64,000 nucleotides of DNA from Macrosoma leucophasiata (GCA_036365455.1 JAWQUS010000011.1:6778001-6842000), one strand, 5' to 3'; counted from the stretch's first letter, positions 12,762 to 24,170 are shown. Numbers and translations: made by a program. The notes: a model not told the origin generated them from the letters alone.

Positions 12762-12985
12762 TATATATATAAAAATCAATTGCTGTTCGTTAGTCTCGCT
12801 AACACTCGAGAACGGCTCTACCGATTTGGTTTACTTTAATTTTGAATTATTTCTGGAAGCCCAGGAAAGGTTTAAAAGGTAAAAAATATGAAGAAATTGA
12901 AGAGGAATAGTAAAAAACAGAACTTCATTTTTCCATACAAATATTCCGTATATATCAAACCTTTGACACATTATATTATTTCTAA
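12762..12985 (+). mobile_element. Third Helitron of the row, 3' end lost
   Basis: Begins with TATATATATAAAAATCAATT and GCTGTTCGTTAGTCTCGCTA, matching 56759-56997 and 23339-23583 (minus). It runs to CCTTTGACACATTAT and then decays without a CTAG end. Confidence 0.8.
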
Positions 12986-13099
12986 AATAATTAGATATTG
13001 TCGAAGTCATTTAAGTAAATAGGCGAGAAAAGATCATTCAACTCCTTAAACAACAGAAATTAAAAAAAAATGTTATGTATGTATTGTATGCGTGTTAAG

Positions 13100-13395
13100 C
13101 ATAGAGCAACACGGGCCACCGGCCGCGGCGGACTGGAGGGGAGTAGCCATAGCGTTTATCATCGATGCAAAACAGTTTGTCATTGTTTGCGGGGGGAAAT
13201 TCGTGCGATACACACGCACACTACAAAAATCGTCTATTACTACGAAACTCACACCTTGACTTTAACAAAATACAGAAACAAATTCACGCACACATTTAAA
13301 CATCAAGGCAACATGTATAGGCCCATTTGGGCTTGTACTTTGACAGAGGGGAAAGCCTGCATAATATGGCTACTCCCCTCCGGTGTTGCTCTATG
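13100..13395 (+). mobile_element. MITE with CATAGAGCAAC ends and 8-bp target duplication
   Basis: 296 bp. It begins CATAGAGCAACACGGGCCAC and ends with the complementary GTGTTGCTCTATG. The perfect flanking duplication GTGTTAAG is at 13092-13099 and 13396-13403. No coding capacity. Same family as 21986-22309 and the ends of 45922-48585. Confidence 0.92.
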
Positions 13396-13527
13396 GTGTT
13401 AAGGTTATGAGGTAACATAGTAAACCTCTCAACTTCATAGAACCCTGTGGGTCCAGCAGTGGCCATCTTTCGACTGAAATGATGTAGAACCAAATGCTGA
13501 TGAGTCCTGTTGTCCGAATGACTGATA

Positions 13528-13808
13528 TTTTTTTTATGTAATGGTAGTGGCAAACTAGCATGCAGTTCACATTGATGTTAAGTGATGACTGCAACCTAAA
13601 GACAAAGACTAAGGTCAAAACGCAGATGCGTTACCACTCCTGAGGCCTAAGGAGTTATGCCTCTGTGCCGGAAATTACAGGACCGTAAATTACCACCCGA
13701 TCAGAACACGATAGTGCTTAAGGCTACCATTTTAGCGGCAAGTATATTAGGTAATGAGGTGGTGCCTACGCCCACGAGCTCCGTCACTGGAGCTCTACCA
13801 CCAGTAAA
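13528..13808 (-). repeat. Repeat family A, near-complete with T-run
   Basis: TTTTTTTTATGTAATGG, then GGCAAACTAGCATGCAGTTC to CTCTACCACCAGTAAAA. Confidence 0.88.
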
Positions 13809-14834
13809 ATAAGGTCTTAAAGGTATAGTGGTAAAAAAAATATAAATTGTTAAAACCATTGAATTATCTACAACAAATTGCGTTCATTTATACAGATTAT
13901 CACAACAGCAGCATAAACTGTTGAAATAAATCGCTTTGTACCGAATAAGATACAACAAAGATTATAAACATCGTGCGAAAATATCTCTCTCAGAACAAAA
14001 ACTAGCTGCAATATTTATTATGTTGCAGCTAGAGCACTTGTTATTATGTAGAGCTCCATAATAATCTTGAATGAGATAAGAAGATAAAAAACTTTCCCTG
14101 ACCATTGGAATCACTAATTAAGCGAATCCAACTATGGAGCTCTACCGCCAGTAAGTCCTCGTACAGCTACAATGATATAGCTTCGTTGGAAACGGTCACA
14201 CATTTTCGTAATCACCAACCGAATGGAGTAGAGCGAAAGTTGCACCGCCCATAATCGCATATGTCTCATATGTCTCTCCGCAACGTCCTAAGCCGAGGCA
14301 CGGACCCGCATGGGTCACCCTTATGCAGTTGCGGTAATTTTTGTTACTAAGGCTGGAGCGCCTTCTGCGCTCGCCGATTGCCCGGTGAAGTAGACTAGTG
14401 CCGTCTCGAGACAGGCCGCCTACATAAGACAGATATAAAAAAAAAAAATTCATCTTCGCAGCATATCAAAACACCACCCGTAAAGCGTTCATGACAGTGT
14501 CGAATGAAACCCCGAATTCATTCATAATTTATGTAAAACGAATCATAACCTCGTGAAATTAGGAATAAGTGTTATAATCGCGATAGTTTTTAAATCTATT
14601 GTGTGCACATCCTACATGGAATAGTCGTGTGTGCTACGAGGCGTAAGCTCCACAAAACGGTGAGAGCCCACGTATATATTAATAAATGAATAATTATATG
14701 GAATTCCGCTACGTTCTCAGTGAGAGTTAGTTTGCTGACTGATTGAATTTATTCATTGTAACTTATGGCTTTATAGATAATTGCTAGATGTAAAATCTTT
14801 ACACAGTCTCTTAACTATTTCTCTGGCTTTTTAA
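13809..14834. other. No confident gene; GC-richer patch at 14210-14430
   Basis: On the minus strand the patch reads CAATCGGCGAGCGCAGAAGG and an 85-codon frame without a known domain. It could be an old element fragment. A TACTGGCGG-like family A end lies at 14130-14155 (minus). Confidence 0.35.
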
Positions 14835-15004
14835 GGTTCCGGGTCGTGAGACGATATAGATATTGGGTAAAAACACTTTTTACCTTTTTTACTTTTTACC
14901 TTTGAGTCTGTCCGCGACCACGGCTTGTGCAACCGAGTCGAAACGTCGGAATAAAGGTAAAAAGTGTTTTTACCTAATATCTATATCGCGTCACGACCCG
15001 GTTC
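14835..15004. mobile_element. Short foldback element (inverted repeats about 48 bp)
   Basis: The left GTTCCGGGTCGTGAGACGAT with TAAAAACACTTTTTACCT is matched by the complement on the right: AGGTAAAAAGTGTTTTTACC then CGCGTCACGACCCGG. The core of about 70 bp contains CCGCGACCACGGCTTGTGCA. No ORF. Confidence 0.7.
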
Positions 15005-15053
15005 GTAAAATTAGTAAAATGAGTGTTAAACGCGAGTGTTTTAAAAGTTATAT

Positions 15054-15620
15054 TTTTAAGGTTCCGAAGCCAAATGGCAAACCACGGAACCCTTATAGAT
15101 TCATCTTGTCTGTCCATCCGTACTAGTTTACTCTGTATTTATTACGACTACATCCTTGAAATTCATAAGATTGATATATTCTGTAAACAGTTTTATGATT
15201 TTTATATAAATGTAGGTACATAATAAAAAATATTTCAGGCGACTCCATATTTGGAATTGAAACTAAAAAAGCTTTTTTAATCACACCTATAGGTATATAG
15301 ATAGGTCTATGAAAAAGACATCGAAGTTTTTGAAACCATTTTACCTCAAAGTCAATCGCCTGAAAGATAGACGCTTCCAAAGCGGTAAAAAGTGTACCCC
15401 TATCCTCTATTTTATAAATGAAAATTGAACATTTTCAAAAATATGTATGCTATAAGTTCTTATTAAATCTTTCAATGAAATATATTAAGTTTAAACGAGA
15501 TGTAGTTAATGGTTTTTGAGACATAAAATAGTTTCAAAAACTACAAATTAAATAAGTAAGTCATTACCTACTTGCTACTACGGAACCCTCCATCGGCGAG
15601 TCCAAGTACTTGGACCATTT
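15054..15620. repeat. GGTTCCG...GGAACCC repeat, longer relative
   Basis: Begins AAGGTTCCGAAGCCAAATGG and CGGAACCCTTATAG, has CTGTCCATCCGTAC, and ends CTACGGAACCCTCCATCGGC then AGTACTTGGACC. It has the same two ends as the 2.2-kb repeat in opposite orientation, with a longer interior. No gene inside. Confidence 0.6.
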
Positions 15621-16017
15621 TTTATGCTCCACAGTCACAAATGCAACTTATGACTATTATTTATTTTATCAGTGCTATTCTTCTGATGTTTTTAAATAAA
15701 TTATTATTCGCAACAATTAATAGCTCTCGATGTTTTATATTTGTTAGATTGTAACACATTTACGATTAAAAATGTCATAAATTAATCACAGGGTAAAAAC
15801 TAATTGACTTAAATTAAGATAATACATTGTTAATCATCCAAATGGGTATTTTAGAACAGCTGTCGACAATAGATTACTGTAACAAATCGCCTTCTTACAA
15901 TATTTTGAGGCTCTGACTAATAATGAATGTGTATTTGATATAGTTACGCCCACTGGGTCTTTGTATGGTCTAAACTTTAGGAAGTAGCGGACTTATATTA
16001 TTGGCATTATAAGAATA

Positions 16018-16281
16018 CGGAGCTCGCGGGCGTAGACACCACCGCATCATCTAATATACTTGCCGCTAAATGGTAGTGTTCCGGACTATCGTGTTCCGGA
16101 CAGGTGGTAATGTACGGCCCTGTAATTCGGCACAGAGGCATAACACCTTAGGCCTCAGGAGTGGTAACGCATCTGCATTTTGACCTTGGTCTTTGTGTAA
16201 GTGTCTATAGGCTGAAGTCACCACTTAACATCAATGTGAACTGCATGCTTGTTTGCCACTTCCATTACATAAAAAAAAAAT
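16018..16281 (+). repeat. Repeat family A, 5' slightly truncated, A-tail
   Basis: ACGGAGCTCGCGGGCGTAGA to TTTGCCACTTCCATTACATA plus an A-run of 10. Confidence 0.88.
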
Positions 16282-16367
16282 CTTATATTGTATTTTTTGC
16301 AAAGATACGAGGTGATTCAAAGATTTTTTAAAGAGAAATAAAGGATTCAATTTCAATTATTTTACTT

Positions 16368-16446
16368 TAGGCGGATTTGAATCTACGATCTCTGGATGAC
16401 TAGCCCAGCCTACTTTATTACTGAACCGCTAAATTACTGAAGTCCT
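16368..16446 (-). repeat. Decayed tRNA-derived sequence
   Basis: The minus strand starts AGGACTTCAGTAATTTAGCG and has a B-box-like GATTCAAATCC. The arms no longer pair well. Probably an old relative of the GACTTCAGTAGCTC repeats. Confidence 0.4.
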
Positions 16447-18366
16447 AGAAAATTATATTATTTTTATTTAAGATTTTTTTTTCTCTATTTTTGTCATGTC
16501 ACTTCGAGTACATTTTTTACATTTACCTACATTATAACATGGTTTAGAAATAAGTAGCAATAAAGGTCCAGTGTGGACATAGAGACGTTTAAGACAAAAT
16601 TGTATGTCTCAATAAAAAATAAAGTCTACTACGTCTTAAATGAATAACGAAAAGTTGATTTAATTTTTGGAGGTGGGTTTCTAAACTACTTCCAGCACAA
16701 ATCTGGTCCTGGGCGACTGATATTGTCGCGGACATATTTATGACCATTTGGGAGGACTAACCATGTTCAGATGGCCACTACCTATTCATTTGAAAAGATT
16801 TAGATTCTTCTGAAATCTCAACGTTTTCACTGACATTTAAAAAAAAATTACAACTACAAAACATCGAACAATTAATATTGCCGTGTCTCATAAATTGGAC
16901 CACAAGCTATGCGTAAAGAATGGCATAAATTTTATTTATCTAAATAAATTATTGTAGTCTAAAGTTTTTTTTTTCAACTTAATAGCTAAGCTTTGAATTA
17001 TGAAGGCCCCTCAGCTTATAATGATAAACTAGATCATTTTGGAAGATTAGAAATATTTAATACCTACTTATTAATTTAATCATATGTCTTACATTTTAAG
17101 CTCTACAGAAAAACCTGGATTATGTGAGAAACCTCTTTTATCTATACATATACAATGCTTTGTCCTGAATGACTGACTGACGGAACAAAACACAGCCTAA
17201 GCCGCTGATCGTAGAAACCTGAAACTTGGAAATTATGTTCTTTGTATGACGAAGGCTTTCTCAAAATTCTAACCCTAGGAGGGTGAAAACCGGAGATAAA
17301 TGTTGTATAGGACAACGGGATTTATTGTACAAATCTGATGTAGATTGGACCGTTTAGCTGCTCGGATTAGGAAAATGAAGAAAAACTTAAAACTCGAGTT
17401 TGGAAAATTCTAGAATATCATGTACCAACACGTCTTACACAGAAGCTCTTGACCATTAATTGACAGATAAAAAAGAGAATACGGTCATACCTAAACGGTA
17501 GTAGCAAAACTAGGGAACTTCTCCAAGAGTCCAAGGGTCAGTCTTCAAATATGATGGGCTGACAACTGGGCGCCTTTGCAAGCATGTAAATTTCTATGTA
17601 CAATTTTTGTTTTTTATCTCTCTTTTTCTTCTTCTCTTTTTTTCTCTATTTGATTTGAAGAAAAATAATGACTTTATGAAGATCTATTTCCAATCTCCAA
17701 TACCACCTACCTATGTCCTAAAGTTATTATGATCTATATCAGTCAAATTCAAGCTCACATTTTTCGTCTGGGAATGTGAATGACACTGACCACGTGTGGA
17801 ATTTGATGTTTTTTATAGATCGAACGCATAGCAACCAGCCAACAAGTTTTTATATCTCTCAGATTTGTATGATTGGAAAAAGAATAATACAAATCTTATG
17901 ATCCAGTCCAAATTAGAGAGATAAGCAGACATCTCTGTGCATGCAACAATTCCTGTATTATTATTAAAATATTCGCTAAAAGTGCACGTCATAGATACAA
18001 ATGGTGATTATAGTTTTATTAATAAAACATAATAATATATCTAGAGTCAAAGAAGTAGATCCTGATTTAGCGCAAAATTTAAACGCAATTAAATATAATC
18101 CGGGCAGAATAGACTCAGCCTTACCTTGATCTACTCAAGATATCGGAAGCTAAAAAGCGACCGAAATGTCGGGTTGAATTAATCATTTTAATTTACAGGC
18201 TAGATAAACGATACGTCAGAAGTTTTATGTCAATTTAGTTTATCAATCAACTACGTACTAATATTTTTAAATGATTGAACTTAGTAATTTTACCGATGTT
18301 AAAGCTTCAGTAGAGTGAGAGTAAGATCGAGTGGTTACATGTTATATGAACAATTGATTTTTATGA
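16447..18366. other. No gene seen
   Basis: AT-rich; a Helitron-like 5' fragment lies near 17136-17345. No ORF with a recognisable domain. Confidence 0.4.
17136..17345 (+). mobile_element. Helitron-like 5' fragment
   Basis: Reads TCTATACATATACAATGCTT, a TGACTGACTGAC run and a later TAAGCCGCTGATCGTAGAAA, the 5' layout of lepidopteran Helitrons. No CTAG end found. Confidence 0.4.
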
Positions 18367-18548
18367 CAGAGCTCGCGGGCGTTTTTATCTTCGCATTACA
18401 TATAGGCTACTTGCCTCTAAATTGTAGTATATTGTGAGGGTAGTATTCATCGCTATCGTATTCCCGGTGGTAATGTACGGCCTTAAAATAGAGCTCAAGA
18501 GTGGCAACGCGTCTGCACTGAAATCTCTGGTTTTATGTAGATGTTAAT
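18367..18548 (+). repeat. Repeat family A, interrupted by the RNase H LINE
   Basis: GACAGAGCTCGCGGGCG to GGTTTTATGTAGATGTTAAT; the rest (TACAGTATTCACTTACCATC) continues at 20707-20742 after the LINE. Confidence 0.85.
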
Positions 18549-20547
18549 CAATAATGTATCAGTTGAAAGTGTCATAAATGTTTTAGACGAACTGCAGGTC
18601 GGTAAAAGATACTGTCAATATCTTTGGTCGTTTTTAAGTGAAAGGTATTTGCAAGTACAGTCTGAAGATGGATCTAAAACTGTCACTAGACGAACAAGTA
18701 AGGGTTTGGCACAAGGAGATCCAATATCACCATTTCTTTTTAATATAGTTACCTACAAAATATGTCGATTTCTATCACAGGATGTTTGCATTACTCAGTA
18801 TGCCGACGATTTCGTTTTCTACGTAGCCGATAAAAATATTGAAATATGTGAATTGCGTATTAAAATTGCATTAGACTCTGTTATACAGGTTTTGGATAAT
18901 TTAGGCCTGCAGTTATCTTTAAACAAAACTAAATTATGTCTGTTTAGTCGTGGCCAAAGACGAATCTTACCATGCGTTACTGTCGATGGAGTATCTCTTA
19001 GCCCATCAAATTGTGTCAAGTACCTTGGTATATGGCTAGATAGAAGTCTCTTGTGGCGCAAACATATAAATGAGATTACTGAAAAGTGTACTAAGTTTCT
19101 TAGTTTACTCAAAATGTTATCTGGATCGTCTTGGGGTGTACATCCAAAACATATTCGTCGCCTATACATAGCATTAATTCGAAGCAGGATGGACTATGGA
19201 TGCTTTTTATTTGATAACAGTGCCAAATGTCATTTATCGAAATTGGATAAAATTCAAAATATTGCATTAAGAATCATCGGGGGTTTTATCAGAAGCTCTC
19301 CAATACACGTAATGGAATCGGAACTTTGTGTACCTCCACTATCAATAAGGAGAACATATCTCGGATATAAATATATTTTAAAAGCGCGCTCTTGGACTAA
19401 TAATGTTACAACTGATTTAGTACAACAGATGAGTGTAAATAGCTTAACTAGATATTGGCAAAACAAAAAGAAACCGCTTTTGGTAGATGTATTTAACAAA
19501 ACAAAAGACCTTGTGATTTATTCCTCTCTTATCTTAGATCTATTTAAGGCAGATGTGTGGCTCTCTCAGTTAGACATAAAAAATATAGCTATTAGTAAAT
19601 TAGATTGTTTAAAAAAATCTAAAAACTGTTATACGATTGATTTAATGAAGTGTGATGTTATTGAAGAACTTCGGACAAAATACCGCGATTGGCATATGAT
19701 TTTCACAGATGGATCAAAAAGCAAAGAGAAACAAGGAGCGGCGTATTTTGACCCGTTGTTAAGAAAGCATGATTGTTATAGAGTTATAAATAAGGTTTGC
19801 ATTATGACGCTGGAACTCATTGCTATTTCTAAAGCACTATTATATGCTGAAGGCCTTCATCAGGACAAAATCGTTATCTGCTCCGATAGTAAAAGTGCAA
19901 TACAACATTTGGCTCGATGCGCCTCTGGACACAGAGGCGTACCGACAGCCTTCGATGTACTTGCACAGATCCCACAATTTGAGTCGCGAAATGTAAAAGT
20001 GAAATTGCAATGGGTTCCGGCGCATATTGGCCTATGGGGCAACGAGGAGGCTGACAAATTAGCAAATGCTGCCTGCATAAACGGAATAGAGTTTAATGTA
20101 GATCCGTGCTACTGTGAGGCTTTACCTCAGGTCAAAGTGGCTTGTCAAATGCAGTGGAAAGAATACTTTAATGAACGATCAAAGACAAAAGGGATATGGT
20201 ACAAAACAATCGTATGTGAGCCTCCTCCTATACCATGGTTTATTAATAGTAAATTAGGCAGGAATAATTTAAAATTAATACTAAGGGTAAGGTCCGGTCA
20301 TATTCCATCAGGAAAGTTTGCGTATCTGATGAAAAAAGTAAATTCGCCCAATTGTGAGATCTGTGGGAAAATTGAAGACGTCTTCCATCTCTTGGTGGAA
20401 TGTGAGCGGAACCGAATCGAAAGAGAACAATTTTTGAGTCGTTTTGGTATTAATAGGCTAGATGTGGGTTATGTTCAGGATATTCTGTGTAATCCTAATT
20501 CTGATGAAACTATGCACTTGTGTAGTCTATTGGAATGTCGCCAGTAA
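18541..20547 (+). CDS. Reverse transcriptase / RNase H polyprotein, 5'-truncated
   Basis: An uninterrupted frame of 668 codons. The first ATG lies in the target duplication, so it is not the element's own start; element sequence begins at 18549. Visible in order: RT motif B (GLAQGDPISPFLFN), the catalytic box YADDF with both Asp, and the thumb region (NCVKYLGIWLDR). Then comes an RNase H domain with all four acidic positions: FTDGSK, LELIAISKAL, CSDSKSA and the HIGLWGNEEAD region. A C-terminal zinc-knuckle-like CEICG...HLLVEC closes it. RT motif A and the endonuclease are missing, so the copy cannot move by itself. The absence of stops and the perfect target duplication indicate a young insertion. 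Confidence 0.9.
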   Translation: MLINNVSVESVINVLDELQVGKRYCQYLWSFLSERYLQVQSEDGSKTVTRRTSKGLAQGDPISPFLFNIVTYKICRFLSQDVCITQYADDFVFYVADKNIEICELRIKIALDSVIQVLDNLGLQLSLNKTKLCLFSRGQRRILPCVTVDGVSLSPSNCVKYLGIWLDRSLLWRKHINEITEKCTKFLSLLKMLSGSSWGVHPKHIRRLYIALIRSRMDYGCFLFDNSAKCHLSKLDKIQNIALRIIGGFIRSSPIHVMESELCVPPLSIRRTYLGYKYILKARSWTNNVTTDLVQQMSVNSLTRYWQNKKKPLLVDVFNKTKDLVIYSSLILDLFKADVWLSQLDIKNIAISKLDCLKKSKNCYTIDLMKCDVIEELRTKYRDWHMIFTDGSKSKEKQGAAYFDPLLRKHDCYRVINKVCIMTLELIAISKALLYAEGLHQDKIVICSDSKSAIQHLARCASGHRGVPTAFDVLAQIPQFESRNVKVKLQWVPAHIGLWGNEEADKLANAACINGIEFNVDPCYCEALPQVKVACQMQWKEYFNERSKTKGIWYKTIVCEPPPIPWFINSKLGRNNLKLILRVRSGHIPSGKFAYLMKKVNSPNCEICGKIEDVFHLLVECERNRIEREQFLSRFGINRLDVGYVQDILCNPNSDETMHLCSLLECRQ

Positions 20548-20692
20548 ACTACACAATTGCATACCTATTGATTGTTCTTTTGATTTTTAGTATGTAAATG
20601 TGTGTTTTGTATACATTTTGATACAATGGGATTGTCGTGTCAAATTGACAAAAATCCCCAAATTAATAAAGATAAAAAAAAAAAAAAAAAAA
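18549..20692 (+). mobile_element. 5'-truncated non-LTR retrotransposon with RNase H
   Basis: A LINE copy ending in an AATAAA-like signal and a run of about 19 A. It is bounded by a perfect 14-bp target duplication, ATGTAGATGTTAAT, at 18535-18548 and 20693-20706. It was inserted into an older family A repeat (18367-18548, resuming after 20706). The copy begins inside the RT domain, as expected for incomplete target-primed reverse transcription. The RNase H domain places it in the I/Nimb-like part of the Jockey/I superfamily (clade inferred). Confidence 0.93.
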
Positions 20693-20706
20693 ATGTAGAT
20701 GTTAAT

Positions 20707-20742
20707 ACAGTATTCACTTACCATCAATTTGAACTGTATGCT
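20707..20742 (+). repeat. Repeat family A, remainder after the LINE
   Basis: Continues the copy at 18367-18548; joined at its end to half a tRNA-like repeat. Confidence 0.75.
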
Positions 20743-20797
20743 GGACTAGATTCCCAGTAGGCCGCGAGTTCGAGTCTCGCCTGAAGTCAAATTTTTC
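20743..20797 (+). repeat. 3' half of the tRNA-like repeat
   Basis: CTGGACTAGATTCCCAGTAG and GCCGCGAGTTCGAGTCTCGC, joined to the interrupted family A repeat. The 5' half is missing. Confidence 0.65.
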
Positions 20798-21119
20798 TTT
20801 GAATAAAAATAAATAATTCAGTAGGCATAGAATTCTTGACAAAAAATATATCGATGTTACAGATTGATAGTGAAGTTGTTATAGATATATCACTTTAAAT
20901 ACGTACAGACTGGCCAGTAAGCCGAGCGGACAACCGCAGATTGATTCCAAACCACAAATGGCACGCGTCTGAGTTTAAAAATGGACGCACAGACCTCAAT
21001 GCAAACTTAAGAACGGTTCCATTCAGATCTTTGCCTCTATTCAAGGAAAATAACATTGACAAAAGAAGTCTTTTGAAAAATGGGATTCTAGGGGAGATGG
21101 AGTACATTTTTTATGGCGT

Positions 21120-21392
21120 GAAGTAGCTAACAAGCATACAGTTTACATTAATGGTTAGTGAATACAGTAGTCAATAAACATCTACATGCGATCAGAGATT
21201 TCAATGTACTCGTAGATGCGTTGCCTCTCCTGCGCGCCTTAAGTGTAATGCCTCTCTGTCGAAAATAACATTGCCGTACGTACGTACGTATTTACCACGG
21301 GACGGGAAAACGGTAGCGCTGAATACTACCATTTAGCGGCAAATAGATAATGTAATGCGAAGAAATATACGCCCGTCAACTCTATCAAAAAA
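21120..21392 (-). repeat. Repeat family A, diverged
   Basis: AGTAGCTAACAAGCATACAG to GCCCGTCAACTCTATC. It carries a small TACG-repeat (GTACGTACGTACGTA, about 21275-21291) absent from other copies. Confidence 0.75.
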
Positions 21393-21985
21393 AAAAACAA
21401 TTGGTCATATGTACCATGTAAGCATTCGATCTAACTCTCCTCCTTCTAGTAAATATTAAATTGTCACCGGTTTCCATCGATGATCCGTATTCGATATTAA
21501 GCATAAATTAAAATTAGACTAAACACAAAAAATACGATTACACACGCTTATGAATATTTAAACATTAAACTTGGGGCATTAAACTTATTAACAATTTCAG
21601 TGTAAATTCAAATGAATGGTCACACTTTACAGTTAGAAAGACGATCCAAAGTGTTCGCATAATTAAGATAAAACGCTGAGTTATTTGGACGTAACACCCA
21701 GCATCAATATAATGACCTAGCCCAATAAAAACGATGTTAAATAATTCAAAACGACAGTTACAATGCGAAAAATAAGGCAATAAAACTATAATCATTGCAA
21801 ACCGAACGTATTATTCCAACTTAATAGCACAACAGTTGGACAAGTGGGAATGTTTCAAATGTATCGCGTAATTATTGCAAAACATAGCTTAATATTGGAC
21901 TTGAAAAAAAAAACAACTGTAACAACGACCTAACCCAATAGAAATGACTTCTGCCATTAGCGTGGTCAAAAAACTGAGGCTGTGG

Positions 21986-22309
21986 CATAGAGCAACACGG
22001 GCCACTGGCCGCAGCGTTTCGGAGCTGCTCCAGGTGAGTAGCCATATGCAGGTTTTCCCTCTATCAAAGTACCAGACCCCAAATGGTCCTATGCCTGTCG
22101 CCCAGATATTTAAATGTGTGCGTGAAATTGTTTATTTATTTTATTAAAGTCAAGGTGTGAGTTTCGTAGTAATAGACGATTATTGTAGTGTGAGTTTGTG
22201 TCACATGTATTTCCCCCCGCAAAAAATGACAGACTGTTTTGCATCGGTAATAAACGCTATGGCTACTCACCTCCGGTCCGATGCGACCGGTGGCCCGTGT
22301 TGCTCTATG
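21986..22309 (-). mobile_element. MITE with CATAGAGCAAC ends and 8-bp target duplication (inverted copy)
   Basis: 324 bp with the same ends as the 13.1-kb MITE, in opposite orientation by interior sequence. The perfect 8-bp duplication GGCTGTGG is at 21978-21985 and 22310-22317. A block near 22150-22210 matches the 13.1-kb and 46.4-kb copies. Confidence 0.92.
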
Positions 22310-22480
22310 GGCTGTGGTTACGACGAAAGCAAAGCTGCGGTGTTTCGATTGAATTTACTTTTGGTTCTCGGATCTATGGTGACGCTGCTTGGAAGCCTCA
22401 AAAAACAACCGACAACTATGTTTTTTATATGTAGTGTTTTTGACTTCGGGTTCGTATTTTGTAAATTTCATGAACGTAAC

Positions 22481-22610
22481 TTCACGCCTGTGATCCCCGA
22501 AGGGGAATACAGAGTCTACAGTAGGCAACGTTTGTTATAAATGCATGCATTCAAGCATACCTACATGCAAACACCATCGTTTCGCTGGTTACATTTGTGG
22601 AGAGCCTGTT
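22481..22610 (-). repeat. SINE family B 3' part, inverted
   Basis: CGTAACTTCACGCCTGTGAT through CAAACACCATCGTTTCGCTG to GGAGAGCCTGTTGGCA; complement of the family B tail, diverged. Confidence 0.75.
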
Positions 22611-22825
22611 GGCACTTTACTAAACGCCGAGGCTCCGGGAAATTGCCATAAAATGGAAAAATCCCAATTGAATGACCTTGTAACTTTCTTTAACTATTTT
22701 TGTACAAATCTAGCCAAAAATGGATGAAAACGAGAATTAACACAAAGATTACTGCGACATAAAAATGCTTGTGATTAACTCAAAATTAATCCTTACCTTT
22801 TTACGAAAATAATATTTTGCCCTGT

Positions 22826-22997
22826 AATTTCAGGCACAGAGGCATAATACCTTAGACCTCAGGAGTGGTAACGCATCAATATTGAAATTTCTTATGTTAA
22901 TCGCGCTCGACTTAGCGGGGACACTGCTGTGCCCCTAGATAGGCTACAGTATTACTTACCATCAGTGTAAACTGTTTGCTTGTTTGCCACTTCATAA
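22826..22997 (+). repeat. Repeat family A, 3' part
   Basis: TAATTTCAGGCACAGAGGCA to TGCTTGTTTGCCACTTCA. Confidence 0.75.
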
Positions 22998-23338
22998 CAT
23001 AACGGCTTTACCGACCATAATGAAATTTTGTATATACATTTGGTAGGTATGAGAAACGGTAGCATATTTTACTAAAAAAATATAAAACATAATATTGGGC
23101 TTTCAAGTAGTTTTTACCTAATCAAGGATTAACGAACCGCCAAAGAACTTTCTCTAATTATAATATCCAAACCTGTTGAGATCGGTGATTATTTTATTGT
23201 AAAATTACTTGAACTGAATAGAATTTATCCACTACATCATAAAATATGTATATATTGACATGTATATTTATGACTCCGCAAGAAGCGCGAATCAATAAAG
23301 TATTTTGTAGGTACATTTTTACGTTTAACTAGCTGACC

Positions 23339-23583
23339 CGGCAAACTTTGTATTGTCTCACAATGAAATAATGTGTCAAAGGTTTGATATATACGGACTA
23401 TTTGTATGGGAAAATGAAATTGTGGTTTTTACTATTTCCCTTCAATTTCTTACTATTTTCTTACCATTTAAACCTTCACTGGACTTCCAAAACTCATTCA
23501 AAATAAAAATTAGCCAAATCGGTCCAGCCGCTCTCGAGTTTTAGCGAGACTAACGAACAGCAATTCATTTTTATATATATAGA
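23339..23583 (-). mobile_element. Non-autonomous Helitron
   Basis: On the minus strand it runs from TCTATATATATAAAAATGAA to TTTGCCGGGTCAGCTAG, followed by T. Same subfamily as 56759-56997. No coding capacity. Confidence 0.9.
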
Positions 23584-24000
23584 TTAAATATCTATAGGTA
23601 ATACTTTAAATGGTATCTTTTAATATACCAATGGGATTCATTATTTAAATAATACTTTAGTGTTAAAAGTTATGTTTTACTTTGTACTTTTACTGGTGGT
23701 CGAGTTCTAAAATCGGATATCTGTATTTATACGGATAACACAAAATATATGTTACCTGTACATTATTTCACTTAGGTTTGTAAAAGATTGAATTATACGT
23801 TGTTATTTTTTTAAAATTAAATGGATATGACAGTATGCTTTAATTTCTAAATACCTATACAGGTTTTGTATAATAATTACTTACTGTACTTTAAAATAAA
23901 GTTACCTGACTTTTAAATGGAATTAGATGAATGACAATTAGATCTCTACCTACACTATAAGACTCCACCACAAATCTAATATCTACCTAATAGGTACCTA

Positions 24001-24170
24001 TAAAATTCTCGTGTCATAGTGTTTGTAACAATACGCCTCCGAAACGACTAAGCCGATCATAATGAAATTTCGTGTGTATAGGTACCTATTTGGTAGGTTT
24101 TAGAATCGATTGTAGTATATTTGTATATCCCTAAATGGTAATGATTCTCACCAATAAATTATTTTTAATT
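24001..24170 (+). mobile_element. Helitron-like 5' fragment
   Basis: Reads TAAAATTCTCGTGTCATAGT and CGACTAAGCCGATCATAATG, resembling the 5' part of the TCTCGTGTCACAATG Helitrons, but diverged and lacking the 3' end. A shorter relative lies near 23003-23080. Confidence 0.5.

Noticed and set aside
13070..13402. A 110-codon plus-strand ORF
   Set aside because: It lies almost wholly in the MITE at 13100-13395 and reads through its inverted repeats.
18819..19169. A 116-codon minus-strand ORF
   Set aside because: Antisense shadow of the RT/RNase H frame.
22157..22540. A 127-codon plus-strand ORF
   Set aside because: It spans the end of the MITE at 21986-22309, its duplication and a SINE tail; a chance frame across three unrelated pieces.
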